Assembly: GCA_020427005.1 (NCBI GenBank)
Contig: JAGQOY010000010.1
Span: 18,570-82,569, forward strand
Source of the DNA: Planctomycetales bacterium
Lineage (GTDB): Bacteria; Planctomycetota; Planctomycetia; Pirellulales; Pirellulaceae
Length of the DNA stretch: 64,000 nucleotides
Reading direction: 5' to 3'
Part shown: in pieces, positions 54,903-64,000 of the stretch
Layout: every line of letters begins with the position of its first letter
Numbering within the stretch: the first letter of the stretch is position 1
Made by a program: the position numbers and the translations under genes
The notes under the pieces: generated by a model
The model's input: the letters and a program-made list of their open reading frames with translations, nothing else
What the model was told of the DNA's origin: nothing
Databases searched by the model: none

Positions 54903-55982
54903 CTAGACAAGGATATGCCGAAGCCGGGGAGCAGCAATTTCGGGTGGAATAGGGTTGATAAAACAATCGCTGCCCCACTCAAAACCTGCGATTTTTGTAA
55001 TCCGCGGAAACAACTCAATTCGCCAATGAAAAATGGATGAGCCTTTAAGGAAACGTGGCGAGGTATGGATAACCAAGTTGTAAGCTGCTTCGGGAAAGCA
55101 CTTTTCGATCCGGCGTATCGTGCGATGGGTTAGCCAAGCTAGGTGTTCTAACGGTGCTCCGTCGAGCATCTCAAATTGACTTTGATGTGTCCTGGGAACA
55201 ATTGTTACCAGGGAGGGCAACCGACTTGCAAATGGACAATAAACTAGAAAATCGTCTGTGCACTCTACGACACGATTTTGCAGCTGAACCTCATCCTGAA
55301 TCGTTCGACAAAACAGGCATTCACCCTCCCGTTCGTAGAATAGCTGCATGCGAGCCGTGCTGCGAGCAATATCTGTAGGTAGCACGTCTGTAGCAATTAG
55401 TTGCGAATGAGTATGAATCAAAGACGCCCCCGCATCTGGTCCGACGTTTTTGAACACAACGGCATACTCGGCATCATCATGTTCTAACCAACGGGCCAGG
55501 CGATCACGGTAGGCCTCGAAGACCAAATACATCGCTTCTCGGTCAAGCTGCGTCATCGAGCTTAAGTGTCGTGGCGACTCAACAATTACTTCATGGCCAC
55601 CAGAAAGATTACGCTTTTGAAAAAGGTCAATTTCAGAAGTCATTTCCACACCGTCGCCCATAACGCAGTCGCTCAAGAGGTCGCAGGATGCGCTCTGAAC
55701 AAATGCAGCGTTGGCTCGTACGGCCGGAAATTTATTTGGTACAACTCTCACCTGCCATGTGCCGCTACTTTTCGCAACCGAATACTCCGCCAGAGCTGAG
55801 GGAGTTTCGTATTCGTGTCCTTGACAAAAAGGGCAATCCTCGACTTGCTGGACGACTTTTACCGATTTGCGTTCAAAGTCGTCGGGACGAGATGTACGTT
55901 CCGGTGCCATAATAACCCAGCGATCGAGCAGCCAGTCATGGCGCATCTCAGTGGAAGTGGCATCTTCTCGTTGGTAGGACAT
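54903..55982 (-). CDS. galT: GalT-like hexose-1-phosphate nucleotidylyltransferase
   Basis: A 359-residue HIT-superfamily nucleotidyl transferase. Zinc ligands: CPFC (C50, C53) and a later His; the active-site motif is HTHSQ (H190, H192, Q194), where the first His takes the nucleotidyl group; VIVESPRH and NVGPDAGASL are typical of the family. It would swap UMP between UDP-glucose and galactose-1-phosphate (Leloir pathway). Related plant enzymes (ADP-glucose phosphorylase, At5g18200) have the same fold, and the neighbour is glycogen synthase, so an ADP-glucose specificity cannot be excluded. It is the last gene of the pair; 112 bases after glgA on the same strand. Confidence 0.85.
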   Translation of the reverse strand: MSYQREDATSTEMRHDWLLDRWVIMAPERTSRPDDFERKSVKVVQQVEDCPFCQGHEYETPSALAEYSVAKSSGTWQVRVVPNKFPAVRANAAFVQSASCDLLSDCVMGDGVEMTSEIDLFQKRNLSGGHEVIVESPRHLSSMTQLDREAMYLVFEAYRDRLARWLEHDDAEYAVVFKNVGPDAGASLIHTHSQLIATDVLPTDIARSTARMQLFYEREGECLFCRTIQDEVQLQNRVVECTDDFLVYCPFASRLPSLVTIVPRTHQSQFEMLDGAPLEHLAWLTHRTIRRIEKCFPEAAYNLVIHTSPRFLKGSSIFHWRIELFPRITKIAGFEWGSDCFINPIPPEIAAPRLRHILV

Positions 55983-56094
55983 AAACGAACTTGAGCAAAT
56001 CTGGGCGGGGCAAAACTATTGGTTTAACATGCAACGCCCTGTAAGGATGCTTTTTGGATTCCTGACAGAGCTAAGGAAGAATGCAATTACATCA

Positions 56095-57582
56095 CTAACC
56101 GTCAGGCCGCGCAAGAAGCCGGTTGTAGATCTCTACATAGCGTTCAGCGCTCTGCTCCCAGGACCAAACGGCACTCATGCCGTTAGCAACTATCTGTTGC
56201 CAACGTGAAGAATCCCTCTCAAAAGTATCTACCGCTCGCACCATACACTCGGTCATGTCTTGGAGCGAATAACGGCTAAAGCAGAAGCCCGTGGCCGTAT
56301 GATCCGAATATGTTTGGTCGTTGGCGTCGATAACTGTATCTGCGAGACCACCTGTTCGATGAACGATAGGTACGCTACCGTATCGCAGACTATACAGTTG
56401 ATTCAGACCACAAGGTTCATAACGACTGGGCATCAGAAACATGTCGCTGCCAGCTTCAATCTTATGCGCCAATGACTCCGAGAACTCCAGTCTTACGGCC
56501 AATCGATCACGATGGTATTCTGCTAGCTGCCGTAATTCAGTCTCATAACGTGGGTCGCCAGTGCCGAGTATCGCAAACTGAACATGCCTACCGTGCACCC
56601 AATCCAACAACATTGGAATGATCAGATCCCAGCCCTTTTGATCAGCCAAGCGGCTTACAACGCCGACTAAGGGTGCAGAAGGGTCTTCTGCTAACTCCAG
56701 CAGTCGCTGGAGATCCTGTTTGCATTTAAGTTTCTCTGTTTGCCAGTCGTCTATCGAGTAATTGGCAACCAAGTATGGGTCCGAAGCAGGATTCCATTGT
56801 GCATAATCAACTCCGTTGACAATGCCAACTAGATCCCCTCCCCGGGACTCGAGGATTCCATCGAGTCCACAGCCATGCTGAGGAGTAGTTATCTCATGAG
56901 CGTATGTAGGGCTTACCGTTGTCACGGCATCAGCAAAAACAATGCCTGTTTTCAGAAGGTTGAGATCGCCATAATACTCCATCTGTCGCCAGTTAAAGTA
57001 AGTCCAGTCGAGTCCCGTCAGGGGCATGTCAAAATGCCAAAATCGGCCCTGGTAGGCAAGGTTGTGAATGGTCATGATCGAGCGAGCCTTGCTAAACCAC
57101 GAGTATCCTCGAAAGCCTGTTTTCATATAGGCTGGGATTAGTCCTGTGGTCCAGTCATGACAATGCACGATGTCAACATCTAATTGCAATTGATCAATGG
57201 CTTCTGCGACCGCACGGCTGAAGAAACTGAAGCGTTCGCAATTGTCACGAAATTCGCCGCGAAAATCGGAATAAACGCCGTCGCGATCGTAATAGTGTGG
57301 CTGGTCAATCAAGTAGACTTCAACTTGACTGTTCGGTAGATGCGTCTTTAATACGCGGCAGGCCATGTGCCGACCCGCCATATCAATCGTAAAAGTACAA
57401 TTGGCAGGCTCGATCGCGATACCACTTCTTAAGACGCTACGATAAGCCGGCAAGAACGCAATACTGCGGTGGCCAAGCCTTTCCAAAGCAATTGGCAAGG
57501 CGCCACATACATCTCCCAATCCGCCAGTTTTGGCGAAGGGAACCATTTCGCTTGAGATCGTGGCAACGTGCAGTGGTTTCAC
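56095..57582 (-). CDS. glgA: Glycogen synthase (ADP-glucose)
   Basis: A 495-residue GT5 glucosyltransferase that extends alpha-1,4-glucan from ADP-glucose. The N-terminal ADP-glucose site is FAKTGGLGDVCGALP (K18 to P29), HCHDWTTGLIP follows, and the C-terminal active site reads RYEPCGLNQLYSLRYGSVPI then HRTGGLADTV, with the catalytic Glu E in YEPCGL. Length and motifs are fully standard. Same strand as GalT-like gene; the intergenic space upstream (57583-58062) must hold its promoter. Confidence 0.96.
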   Translation of the reverse strand: MKPLHVATISSEMVPFAKTGGLGDVCGALPIALERLGHRSIAFLPAYRSVLRSGIAIEPANCTFTIDMAGRHMACRVLKTHLPNSQVEVYLIDQPHYYDRDGVYSDFRGEFRDNCERFSFFSRAVAEAIDQLQLDVDIVHCHDWTTGLIPAYMKTGFRGYSWFSKARSIMTIHNLAYQGRFWHFDMPLTGLDWTYFNWRQMEYYGDLNLLKTGIVFADAVTTVSPTYAHEITTPQHGCGLDGILESRGGDLVGIVNGVDYAQWNPASDPYLVANYSIDDWQTEKLKCKQDLQRLLELAEDPSAPLVGVVSRLADQKGWDLIIPMLLDWVHGRHVQFAILGTGDPRYETELRQLAEYHRDRLAVRLEFSESLAHKIEAGSDMFLMPSRYEPCGLNQLYSLRYGSVPIVHRTGGLADTVIDANDQTYSDHTATGFCFSRYSLQDMTECMVRAVDTFERDSSRWQQIVANGMSAVWSWEQSAERYVEIYNRLLARPDG

Positions 57583-58062
57583 AGGTGGTGCAAACGTCCG
57601 GCCATTGAGAACTTGTAAACAATCGACAACACAGCGAGACTAACGATCATGCCCGACACCAAAGCACCGGAATTGGCTGCTCCATTTTTTTGGTGCGGCA
57701 ACTTCCCAAATCGCCAATTTACGAGAAATGTAACCGGTAAACCTTTTTTTCATAGGATCAATTTTACAAGGTTTCTGGGAAAAATCCGTTCTACGCTATC
57801 TTGGGTTCCCCTTCCCGCAACACTTCGCCAAACGTCAAGGTTAATCCCAATCGCGATTCGGGTTCGTGATCTGCCATTGTAGTACGCACCGGCCGGAAAA
57901 CCCTCCATAACCTACAGCCTGCATCGCCATATTGGGCTTTTATTCGCTTTTCATTCTGTCGGGGAAAAAATGAAAAATATTTCGAGGCCACCTTCACAAA
58001 ACATCCCAACGAAGGGCCATAATTAGCGCCTGTAACCCGCATTTCCGCTAGGAGTTTTGAAA
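57583..58062. other. Intergenic region between divergent glgA and esterase genes
   Basis: About 480 bases, should contain two promoters. No gene, repeat or RNA family recognised. Two A/T-rich runs (57737-57755, 57960-57985) are present. Confidence 0.4.
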
Positions 58063-59595
58063 ATGGGACATCCTTGTTTAGCCAACCGGAATCTGTTGGC
58101 AACAGTTGATCGCTCGCTGATGACTTGGGGAGCACTTAGCAGGTCCATGGTTTTACTTGCCTACGGCTCAGTTTCGTTGCTCTCAGCAGAAACGCCTGAG
58201 GGAATTACGCCACCGGTCATCTTTACGGTCCAGCAGGACCACGAGAATATGCTTCAACAGCTTGGCATTACAAAGTTGCGCCCGGGGCCCAGTGGCAACG
58301 AACAGGACCCCAATCACGCTAATTACGACGAATCACTGGCCAATCCCTACCCGAATCTTCCCCTTGTATTGAGCCTCGAAAACGGCACTCCGGTTACGAC
58401 AGCGGATCAATGGTGGCAAACGCGACGACCAGAGATTGTCGAACTATTTGAACGGGAAGTAGTGGGACGTGTACCTGAGCAAGTTCCCTCAGTGCGCTGG
58501 GAAATACGTCAAACACGAGATTCGGTGGTAGGCGATGTGCCGGTAATTGAGAAGCATATCGTAGGAGTCGTGGATAATTCAGCCTGCCCACAAATCGAGG
58601 TCAACATATCCTTGTCATTAACCATACCCAAGAGCGCTCAAGGCCCTATTCCGGTACTGATGATGTTTGGGCCAACGGCTTTTGATCCCTTGCCACCTTG
58701 GATGCGAGGGCGTGGCGGCAACGCACCTGCTGGCCCCACTCGTGAAGATACGTTGCTTTCTGCTGATTGGGGCTATGCAAAACTGAATCCTGGAAGCATT
58801 CAAGATGATGCAGGCGGTTTCCGCCAATCCCGTTTCGGACAGCAACCATCAAACGAACCTGTGACGCCAACGGGTGCCGGCCTAACACGCGGGATAATTG
58901 GATTGACCAATTTTGGCCAGCCTCGAAAGCCAGAAGACTGGGGATCTTTGCGAGCTTGGGGTTGGGGAGCTTCGCGGGCCCTGGACTATCTTGAGACGGA
59001 GCCTCTTGTTAACGCACAGCGAGTCGGTATTGAAGGTGTTTCCAGATATGGCAAAGCAGCCCTTGTAACGATGGCCTTCGATACGCGATTTGCCATGGTG
59101 CTCATCGGCTCTTCCGGAGAAGGCGGAGCGAGCCTCTATCGGCGCAATTTCGGAGAGGCAGTGGAGAATCTAACGGGTAGTGGCGAATACCATTGGATGG
59201 CGGGCAATTTCCTGAAATATGGTGCCGAAGAATCCGCCAGGGGAAGGTTGGATGCCGGTGACCTTCCAGTCGATGCGCATCAGCTTATAGCATTGTGTGC
59301 GCCGCGTTTGACTTTTGTGAGCTACGGTATTCCTGAACGTGGCGATGCGAATTGGCTGGACCATCAGGGAAGTTTTATGGCGGCCATTGCAGCTCAACCG
59401 GTCTTTCGTTTGCTCGGCGCCAAAGATCTTGGCCGCAGTGATGATTACACGTCCGAGAAAATGCCCAGTGTCAATGTGGATCTCTTGGATGGCGAACTAG
59501 CCTGGCGGCAACATGATGGCGGGCACACCGATGCACCGAACATCGAACACTTCATACGGTGGGCTGAAAGTCGTTGGTCGGCAGCCAGCAAATAA
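58063..59595 (+). CDS. CE15-like glucuronyl esterase
   Basis: A 510-residue secreted alpha/beta hydrolase. Its leader contains a hydrophobic segment (about 21-42, ending LLSAET). The nucleophile motif GVEGVSRYGKAAL (S327; G-x-S-R-x-G-K is the CE15 signature), the EGGASLYRRNFGE region with a likely Glu and the final HDGGHTDAPN (H484 or H488) give the Ser-Glu-His triad. CE15 enzymes split the ester between lignin and 4-O-methylglucuronate of xylan; related ones may be pectin or other uronate esterases. Start ATG 58063, with TAGGAG 8 bases before it; the TTG at 58057 would be two codons earlier. Divergent from glgA. Confidence 0.85.
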   Translation: MGHPCLANRNLLATVDRSLMTWGALSRSMVLLAYGSVSLLSAETPEGITPPVIFTVQQDHENMLQQLGITKLRPGPSGNEQDPNHANYDESLANPYPNLPLVLSLENGTPVTTADQWWQTRRPEIVELFEREVVGRVPEQVPSVRWEIRQTRDSVVGDVPVIEKHIVGVVDNSACPQIEVNISLSLTIPKSAQGPIPVLMMFGPTAFDPLPPWMRGRGGNAPAGPTREDTLLSADWGYAKLNPGSIQDDAGGFRQSRFGQQPSNEPVTPTGAGLTRGIIGLTNFGQPRKPEDWGSLRAWGWGASRALDYLETEPLVNAQRVGIEGVSRYGKAALVTMAFDTRFAMVLIGSSGEGGASLYRRNFGEAVENLTGSGEYHWMAGNFLKYGAEESARGRLDAGDLPVDAHQLIALCAPRLTFVSYGIPERGDANWLDHQGSFMAAIAAQPVFRLLGAKDLGRSDDYTSEKMPSVNVDLLDGELAWRQHDGGHTDAPNIEHFIRWAESRWSAASK

Positions 59596-59649
59596 TAGGG
59601 CTTTCAGTCTGCCGCTCACTGGCTTTACTCAGGCTCGATCGCAACCCGT

Positions 59650-61113
59650 TCAGCCCCGGCAATAATTCTGACGAAAGAAGTAGATTGCTAAGGCAGTCAT
59701 GGCCAGGAACCACACCCATTGCCAGCCCAGAGCGGTCAAGGTGGAAGTTGAGTACCAGGGTAGCTGATTCCAAAGAAGAGATTGGTACCCGGTCATCGCC
59801 CAGTAAGTCATCGTACTACGACAAATTGCGTCCAAAACCGGCGGTAGCGTCATCAGTTGAAGAGGAAACCAGCACCCACCCAGGGCGGCCAAAATCAATA
59901 TTAGCAACGTCGCAAGGCTCTCGGCTTGTCGAGATGAACGACTGATAGCGGCCAAGAAAACTCCGAATGCCCCCGCGGCTGCAATTAAGGTGATACTCTG
60001 AATGATGAGCGACGGCAGATCGCGAAACAACCCGATCGAAAACATCCATTCCCCATAAATGAACAGGATGCTCATTTGAAGGATGCCTACCCAGAAAACA
60101 AAAATGAATTTGCCTAACAATACGGCATAGCGAGAAATCGGCTGCGAAAAGAGCCTCCGAAGTGTGCCACTCTCTCTTTCTTGGAGCAAAACATTTCCGC
60201 AACTTGTCAGCGCGAATAGCAACATCATTACCGTCATTCCACAAACGCTCTGCGCCTGCTGGTATGTTACTTGCTTTCGTCTACCCGGTGGAATAATATC
60301 TTCGGTAGCCAAAGGGACCATGCGATTGATGATTTGTAAGACTTCGTTGATCCCCATCGACTGGTCATCTTCAGATCCTGGCTTTGTATTACTTGGTACC
60401 TGATTTTCCTTAACGAGGCCTGCTTGGCGTTCATCGTCTTGGGAGCGAGAGGCTTTGTCGGATGGGAAGTTCTGATCACTTTCTTGAGCAAACGTCTCTA
60501 CTGTGCGACTGATGTTAGCCATCCAGCCATGAATGGAATCGATGTTTTCTTGTCGCATTCCTGAGTCGGAGAGGAGGTTCTCAAAGCCTTGCATGAGCAG
60601 ACCAGGGCCCTGCTCCTGAACGCGAACTTGCAACATCACAACCTGAAGGATACGGTCCTCCATCTCTCGCCCGGGATCGCGCGCTAGTCTAAGGTGGGAC
60701 AACCATTCCGCCATTGAATCCTCGGTTGCTTGTTTCGGTACGGTTGCAACTTCCTTGCCGATCACCAATACGTGATGCGCGTCGCCCTCTTGTATCAAGC
60801 GTTTGGCGCGATCCCAAGCGACTGCCACTGTTTCGGTATGCTCTTCATGTGTTGCGATTCGTACTTTCAGCATGTCGTTCGTCTTTAGTCGTTCCACAAA
60901 ACGGCGACTGTCAGACGTGTTCTCAGCATCAATTACATGAAGTTCCACTCGTGGCATTCCCCCTGATCCTCCGAAGGCATACGCCATGATCCAGCCAAAA
61001 ACGGTTACCATCGTGATAGGAACCAATAGGCTTAATGTAAGGGCCGTCCGATCCCGATAAAAACCACGCCAGTCCTTACCGGCCAAACTGAATGCCGCAG
61101 TTAGAAAACTCAT
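59650..61113 (-). CDS. ABC-2-type transporter permease
   Basis: A 487-residue exporter subunit. The cytoplasmic start LAGKDWRGFYRDRTALTLSL is followed by TM1 (about 28-50), a long extracytoplasmic loop (about 55-285) with acidic and Ser-rich parts, and 5 further transmembrane segments (about 290-480), the ABC-2 architecture of drug- or lipid-exporting pumps. The linker RLFSQPISRYAVLLGKFIFV is typical. Translationally coupled to the ATPase gene by a 4-base overlap (61110-61113). The next gene in the row is a cytochrome c; the substrate is unknown. Confidence 0.9.
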   Translation of the reverse strand: MSFLTAAFSLAGKDWRGFYRDRTALTLSLLVPITMVTVFGWIMAYAFGGSGGMPRVELHVIDAENTSDSRRFVERLKTNDMLKVRIATHEEHTETVAVAWDRAKRLIQEGDAHHVLVIGKEVATVPKQATEDSMAEWLSHLRLARDPGREMEDRILQVVMLQVRVQEQGPGLLMQGFENLLSDSGMRQENIDSIHGWMANISRTVETFAQESDQNFPSDKASRSQDDERQAGLVKENQVPSNTKPGSEDDQSMGINEVLQIINRMVPLATEDIIPPGRRKQVTYQQAQSVCGMTVMMLLFALTSCGNVLLQERESGTLRRLFSQPISRYAVLLGKFIFVFWVGILQMSILFIYGEWMFSIGLFRDLPSLIIQSITLIAAAGAFGVFLAAISRSSRQAESLATLLILILAALGGCWFPLQLMTLPPVLDAICRSTMTYWAMTGYQSLLWNQLPWYSTSTLTALGWQWVWFLAMTALAIYFFRQNYCRG

Positions 61114-61883
61114 TCGTCCCGAAGGCTCCTACCGGTAAGGTGCAGAAAAACTTCTTCCAAATTGGCCTGTGGATTTCCAATGCTAATTGCTAGTTCGGAA
61201 TGAGCCCCCAGAGCGACGATTTGTCCCTGGTGCATAATGGCAATCCGGTCACACAATCGCTGAACTTCTTCCATATAGTGAGTCGTATAAATAAGTGTGT
61301 GCCCAGCATCACGCATATGGCGCAAACATTCAAAGATATGATTGCGACTTTGTGGGTCTACACCAACTGTCGGTTCATCTAAGAGAAGAAGTGATGGTGA
61401 GTGCAACAATCCTGATGTAAGATTTAGTCGGCGCTGCATGCCTCCACTATACGTGCGCACAAGATCGTGACGACGTTCGGTCAAACCCGCCAAATCTAGA
61501 TTGTCGGCTACTGATTTCCGTAATTTTTCCCCCCTAAGTCCCACAAGTCTTCCGAAGAAAAGTAGATTCTCCTCGGCGGACAGATTTGGATAGATGGCCA
61601 ATTCTTGCGGGACAAACCCGATTTGATAACGGTCAGACGCCTTATGTGCCGGCGTGAAAGGTTGCCCGTCAAATTCCATCGATCCTGACCAATTTTGCAG
61701 TAACCCGGCAATACAGGAAATCAGTGTAGTCTTTCCTGCACCATTTGGGCCCAGCAACCCAAATGCTTCTCCCCGTCGAATACCGAGCGAAACCTCGTTT
61801 ACAGCCCGCCTCGTTCGATACGAGTAACTTACATTTTCTAGCTCTAGCAAGTAATCGTCAGTCATATCTTCATGAACCGTCAT
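61110..61883 (-). CDS. ABC transporter ATP-binding protein
   Basis: A 257-residue ATPase with all motifs: Walker A GPNGAGKTT (residues 45-53), Q-loop FVPQELAIYP, signature TYSGGMQRRL, Walker B LLLLDEPTVGVD, H-loop IYTTHYMEE. It partners the ABC-2 permease that follows (ATGA overlap). The start ATG 61883 gives MTVHEDMTDDYL; the second ATG (MTDDYL) 18 bases on is equally possible. The cytochrome c gene stops 16 bases upstream, suggesting a three-gene operon. Confidence 0.95.
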   Translation of the reverse strand: MTVHEDMTDDYLLELENVSYSYRTRRAVNEVSLGIRRGEAFGLLGPNGAGKTTLISCIAGLLQNWSGSMEFDGQPFTPAHKASDRYQIGFVPQELAIYPNLSAEENLLFFGRLVGLRGEKLRKSVADNLDLAGLTERRHDLVRTYSGGMQRRLNLTSGLLHSPSLLLLDEPTVGVDPQSRNHIFECLRHMRDAGHTLIYTTHYMEEVQRLCDRIAIMHQGQIVALGAHSELAISIGNPQANLEEVFLHLTGRSLRDE

Positions 61884-61899
61884 ACGAATTACTGAGTCG

Positions 61900-62295
61900 T
61901 TAGGAGTTTGAACGGGCGCTCAGCCCACGTATGTACTCAACGAGATCCTCGATTTGACGTGCATTGAGTTTTTCACTAAACGCTGGCATGGCTAAATTCA
62001 ATCCCACAGCGGGTCCACCATTCTTAATCACTAGCCTCAGGCGTGAGTCGGTGGCAATGGACTGCCATTTGGCATCCTTAAGATTGCGGGGAGGCACTTT
62101 CAAGGTAGCAGCCACATGTCCGTTGCCGCTGCCGTCACCGTGGCATTCCGAGCAATGCAGCCGAAATATTTCAGCTGCAGGGAGTTTGTCACTCAAGTTG
62201 GTTGTAGGACCACGACAGCCGCAAAGGAAGCAGAACGCGGAAACCGCAAGTCGCGTCAAGTAAGGCAGGATGTATGTTGTTGCAACGCGATCCAT
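61900..62295 (-). CDS. Class I cytochrome c, probably membrane-attached
   Basis: A 131-residue secreted cytochrome c. N-terminal hydrophobic leader with FCFLCGCRG (residues 19-27, perhaps a lipobox-like cysteine). Heme-binding CSECHGDGSGNG (CxxCH, about residues 49-53) and a methionine ligand in LAMPAFSEKL near 100, followed by LNARQIEDLVEYIRGLS, complete a class I fold. Function in respiration or a periplasmic oxidase is likely. It is 16 bases upstream of the ABC ATPase gene, an odd pairing that might be co-regulation only. Confidence 0.88.
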   Translation of the reverse strand: MDRVATTYILPYLTRLAVSAFCFLCGCRGPTTNLSDKLPAAEIFRLHCSECHGDGSGNGHVAATLKVPPRNLKDAKWQSIATDSRLRLVIKNGGPAVGLNLAMPAFSEKLNARQIEDLVEYIRGLSARSNS

Positions 62296-62387
62296 GGTTT
62301 CTGCAAAATTACTTGTCGCTATCTGGATGCTGGGAGCTTTAAGATGAACAAGGGACAGTCAAACGGTGTGGCGCAAAGAGTTTAAAC

Positions 62388-62424
62388 GAAAAAACCACTA
62401 GCAGCATACACTACTAGTGGTTCC
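62388..62424 (-). terminator. Intrinsic terminator of the DUF1559 gene
   Basis: On the minus strand AACCACTAGTAG (62412-62423) pairs with CTGCTAGTGGTT, closing a hairpin with an imperfect pair and followed by a T-run (TTTTTT). It is 28-64 bases behind the stop of the DUF1559 gene (62452). Confidence 0.85.
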
Positions 62425-62451
62425 TGAGTGAGTCAAAAACTGGAAATTGGT

Positions 62452-63573
62452 TTATTCAATAGTTTGGCCAACTTCACCGCTTGACGAAGATCCCATAGCA
62501 CCCCAAATTCCGTAGGGGGAGGGACCGCTTGTTGGTACCGGTGCGGAAAGATTACCTGTGTCTACGGCTTCGGAGATGAAGTGCACTGACCCATCAACGT
62601 AGACTGCGTTTACGCCGCCTGTGTGATAGCTGTTGGCCGAGTAGATACCTTCTTGCCATTCGCCGCGATCGTTAGCACAGGATGGAGCATTGGGTGGCAG
62701 AATTGCCGTGAAGCCACTGTTCATGGTAAACCCAGAGGCCCACGATTCGCCATGTCTGTGGTGGGAGCTTGGAAGCGGTCCCACGATGGTTCCACTTGGG
62801 CCCTTGGTTTGCATGCAGGCAATAGGTGTTGCGCGGAGCGTGGCCGACGGCAGAATTGTATAGTGTCCGTGTAGCTTTCCTTCGCCATTGAAGATGGTGA
62901 TTTCGCTCATCGAGAGAGTGTTGCTCGTTCCATCCGAGACAGCGCCCATAGTCTTGCCGCCGCCAGATCCGACAACGCGTACTCCAGGAGAGGACCAAAC
63001 GATACCAAACATACCACGTGGTGATGGGCTACCCCATTCGCCATTGTGGTTCCCGTCGGTTCCCCGGGTCGAATCGCCAAAGTTCGTGGCGTAATTTACG
63101 GGCGCTTGGTCATTACTCCAGCCATTCGTTTGTGCGCCGGGGTCTGATGGGCATAGCAACGCTCCCAAACGGACTTTGTAGTGCGAATAAGGTCGCAACG
63201 AATGAGGACCGAAAGGCCGAGCCCTTGTCATACCACCTTCTTGTGGACCAGAAACGATGGTGTTGTAGAGAGCCGTTTGCTCGTAGAACGGCAGCATCTG
63301 AAGCCAGGCACTGTGGTGTCCACGTGAACTCTCCCATGAGCCATCCCAATCGGCTGGAATTACGATTGGACCATTCATTGCACTAGGGAATCGCCTATAG
63401 GCCGATTCGTAATTTAGAGACGCCAATCCCAATTGCTTAAGATTGTTCGAACATTGCATCCGCCGTGCTGCTTCTCGGGCAGCCTGAACGGCAGGAAGCA
63501 ACAGTCCCACCAGGATGCCGATGATCGCAATGACCACCAGCAATTCGACGAGGGTAAAGCCTCGCCATTTCAT
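62452..63573 (-). CDS. DUF1559 family prepilin-type protein
   Basis: A 373-residue protein, one of a large planctomycete family. It starts [20 protein letters not shown], a type IV pilin-like prepilin signal (cleaved before F), then [20 protein letters not shown] and the DUF1559 domain (about residues 38-300) with [16 protein letters not shown] and [12 protein letters not shown]; the C-terminal H-x-G region [17 protein letters not shown] is the usual H-type end. Start ATG 63573 with GAGGAAGG 6 bases upstream; ATG 63588 is inside that ribosome binding site. Monocistronic, ended by the terminator at 62388. Function unknown, probably a pseudopilin-like surface or secretion component. Confidence 0.95.
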   Translation of the reverse strand: MKWRGFTLVELLVVIAIIGILVGLLLPAVQAAREAARRMQCSNNLKQLGLASLNYESAYRRFPSAMNGPIVIPADWDGSWESSRGHHSAWLQMLPFYEQTALYNTIVSGPQEGGMTRARPFGPHSLRPYSHYKVRLGALLCPSDPGAQTNGWSNDQAPVNYATNFGDSTRGTDGNHNGEWGSPSPRGMFGIVWSSPGVRVVGSGGGKTMGAVSDGTSNTLSMSEITIFNGEGKLHGHYTILPSATLRATPIACMQTKGPSGTIVGPLPSSHHRHGESWASGFTMNSGFTAILPPNAPSCANDRGEWQEGIYSANSYHTGGVNAVYVDGSVHFISEAVDTGNLSAPVPTSGPSPYGIWGAMGSSSSGEVGQTIE

Positions 63574-64000
63574 CGATACCTTCCTCATTGCGTGAGTACC
63601 TCCACTGCAAGGAATGAAAATAATGTACTACTTACCGTCAGTAGCTAACACTTGAGGGAAACAGGCCCTACGTTCATCCAGAATTCTTTGACTTCTCAAT
63701 TTCGGTGAGAGTCTAACGGAAACATCATCTGCCAAGTCAAGCAAAAAATGACAAAAGTAAGCGTCCCAAACCTGAATAGTTGAAAGGCATACATGGCAAG
63801 GATTAGGTACTAACTTTTCGCTCATTGTTTGTGAAAGACACATGACAACATTGTGATTTTCAGTGCTTGTGAATCGTTAGCGAGAGAATGGAAAGAGCTT
63901 GAATACACCTTTGATCATTCGTTTCCAGATCGAAAGTTTGGAACATTCCGCAATGCGAGCGGCAGGCATCCTACAGACTGTATAGCAGCAGGATTCAAGA
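63574..64000. other. Intergenic region to the window end
   Basis: Upstream of the DUF1559 gene. Short minus frame 63628-63843 (71 codons) has no motif or ribosome binding site and is not called. Nothing else recognised. Confidence 0.45.
63711..63740 (-). promoter_or_regulatory. Possible sigma70-type promoter of the DUF1559 gene
   Basis: On the minus strand TTGACT (63735-63740) and TTAGAC (63711-63716) with 18 bases between, about 140 bases before the ATG. The -10 is weak; tentative. Confidence 0.3.

Noticed and set aside
63628..63843. Open frame of 71 codons upstream of the DUF1559 gene
   Set aside because: Contains the probable promoter region; no homology that I recognise.
1..64000. CRISPR array, prophage, toxin-antitoxin or restriction system
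   Set aside because: No regularly spaced repeats of 20-50 bases with unique spacers, and no phage, nuclease or methyltransferase gene was seen.

Overview
The window looks like a piece of a planctomycete chromosome, most likely Pirellulaceae (inference from gene content; no rRNA is present). Pointers are a DUF1559 prepilin-type protein, a very large ThuA/propeller/HEAT/cytochrome c protein of the PVC type, a giant surface protein ending in a dockerin-like module beside a PEP-CTERM protein, many short-spaced secreted enzymes of unknown substrate, and a GH39/CE15/amidohydrolase-rich carbohydrate repertoire. I found no tRNA, rRNA, CRISPR array, prophage or intact insertion sequence.

Layout. 1-6.4 kb: 3' part of a giant beta-propeller/PKD/Calx-beta/dockerin surface protein and a PEP-CTERM protein. 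6.4-8.1 kb: gene graveyard with a decayed IS630-family transposase next to the C-terminal stump of an RTX-type protein. 8.2-12.5 kb: divergent sugar-acid dehydratase (IlvD/EDD) and GntP-type permease separated by a repeat-rich gap. 12.7-15.5 kb: ceramidase-like protein and M28 peptidase. 15.6-21 kb, minus strand: molybdenum hydroxylase large and small subunits (4-base overlap), PqqB-like metallo-hydrolase, PHP/CehA-type hydrolase; then an AGCS amino acid:cation symporter to 23 kb. 23.2-23.6 kb: nest of dispersed repeats. 23.9-27.6 kb: degenerate receiver protein, SH3/TPR-like membrane protein, M20D amidohydrolase, YugP-like zinc peptidase. 27.6-30.3 kb: gene-poor gap and an unrecognised membrane protein. 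30.6-34.2 kb: a YtrA-like GntR regulator, ABC ATPase and unusual permease in one overlapping operon behind a promoter with a perfect inverted repeat. 34.8-38.3 kb: HI0933-type flavoprotein, a small membrane protein and two orphan genes, one frameshifted. 38.3-45 kb: GH39 glycosidase, two amidohydrolases, a divergent Tat-type DegT aminotransferase, thioredoxin 2 and a LamG protein. 45.2-49.8 kb: WYL-like protein and the rpmI-rplT-pheS-pheT housekeeping block. 50-54.5 kb: the ThuA/cytochrome c giant. 54.9-57.6 kb: GalT-like and glycogen synthase. 58-63.6 kb: CE15-like esterase, ABC exporter with a cytochrome c, and the DUF1559 protein with a strong terminator.

Working together: the clearest functional units are the GntR/ABC operon, the molybdenum hydroxylase pair, the translation block, the ABC/cytochrome c block, and the GalT-GlgA pair. 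The GH39-amidohydrolase-aminotransferase neighbourhood may be a sugar-acid or amino-sugar catabolic locus, but that is inference. Nothing here is a clear-cut new defence or mobile system; the most original observations are the operator-bearing ytr-type promoter, the exported aminotransferase locus, the GntP permease with a large soluble insert, a beta subunit of Phe-tRNA ligase without its OB domain, and the families of inverted dispersed repeats.
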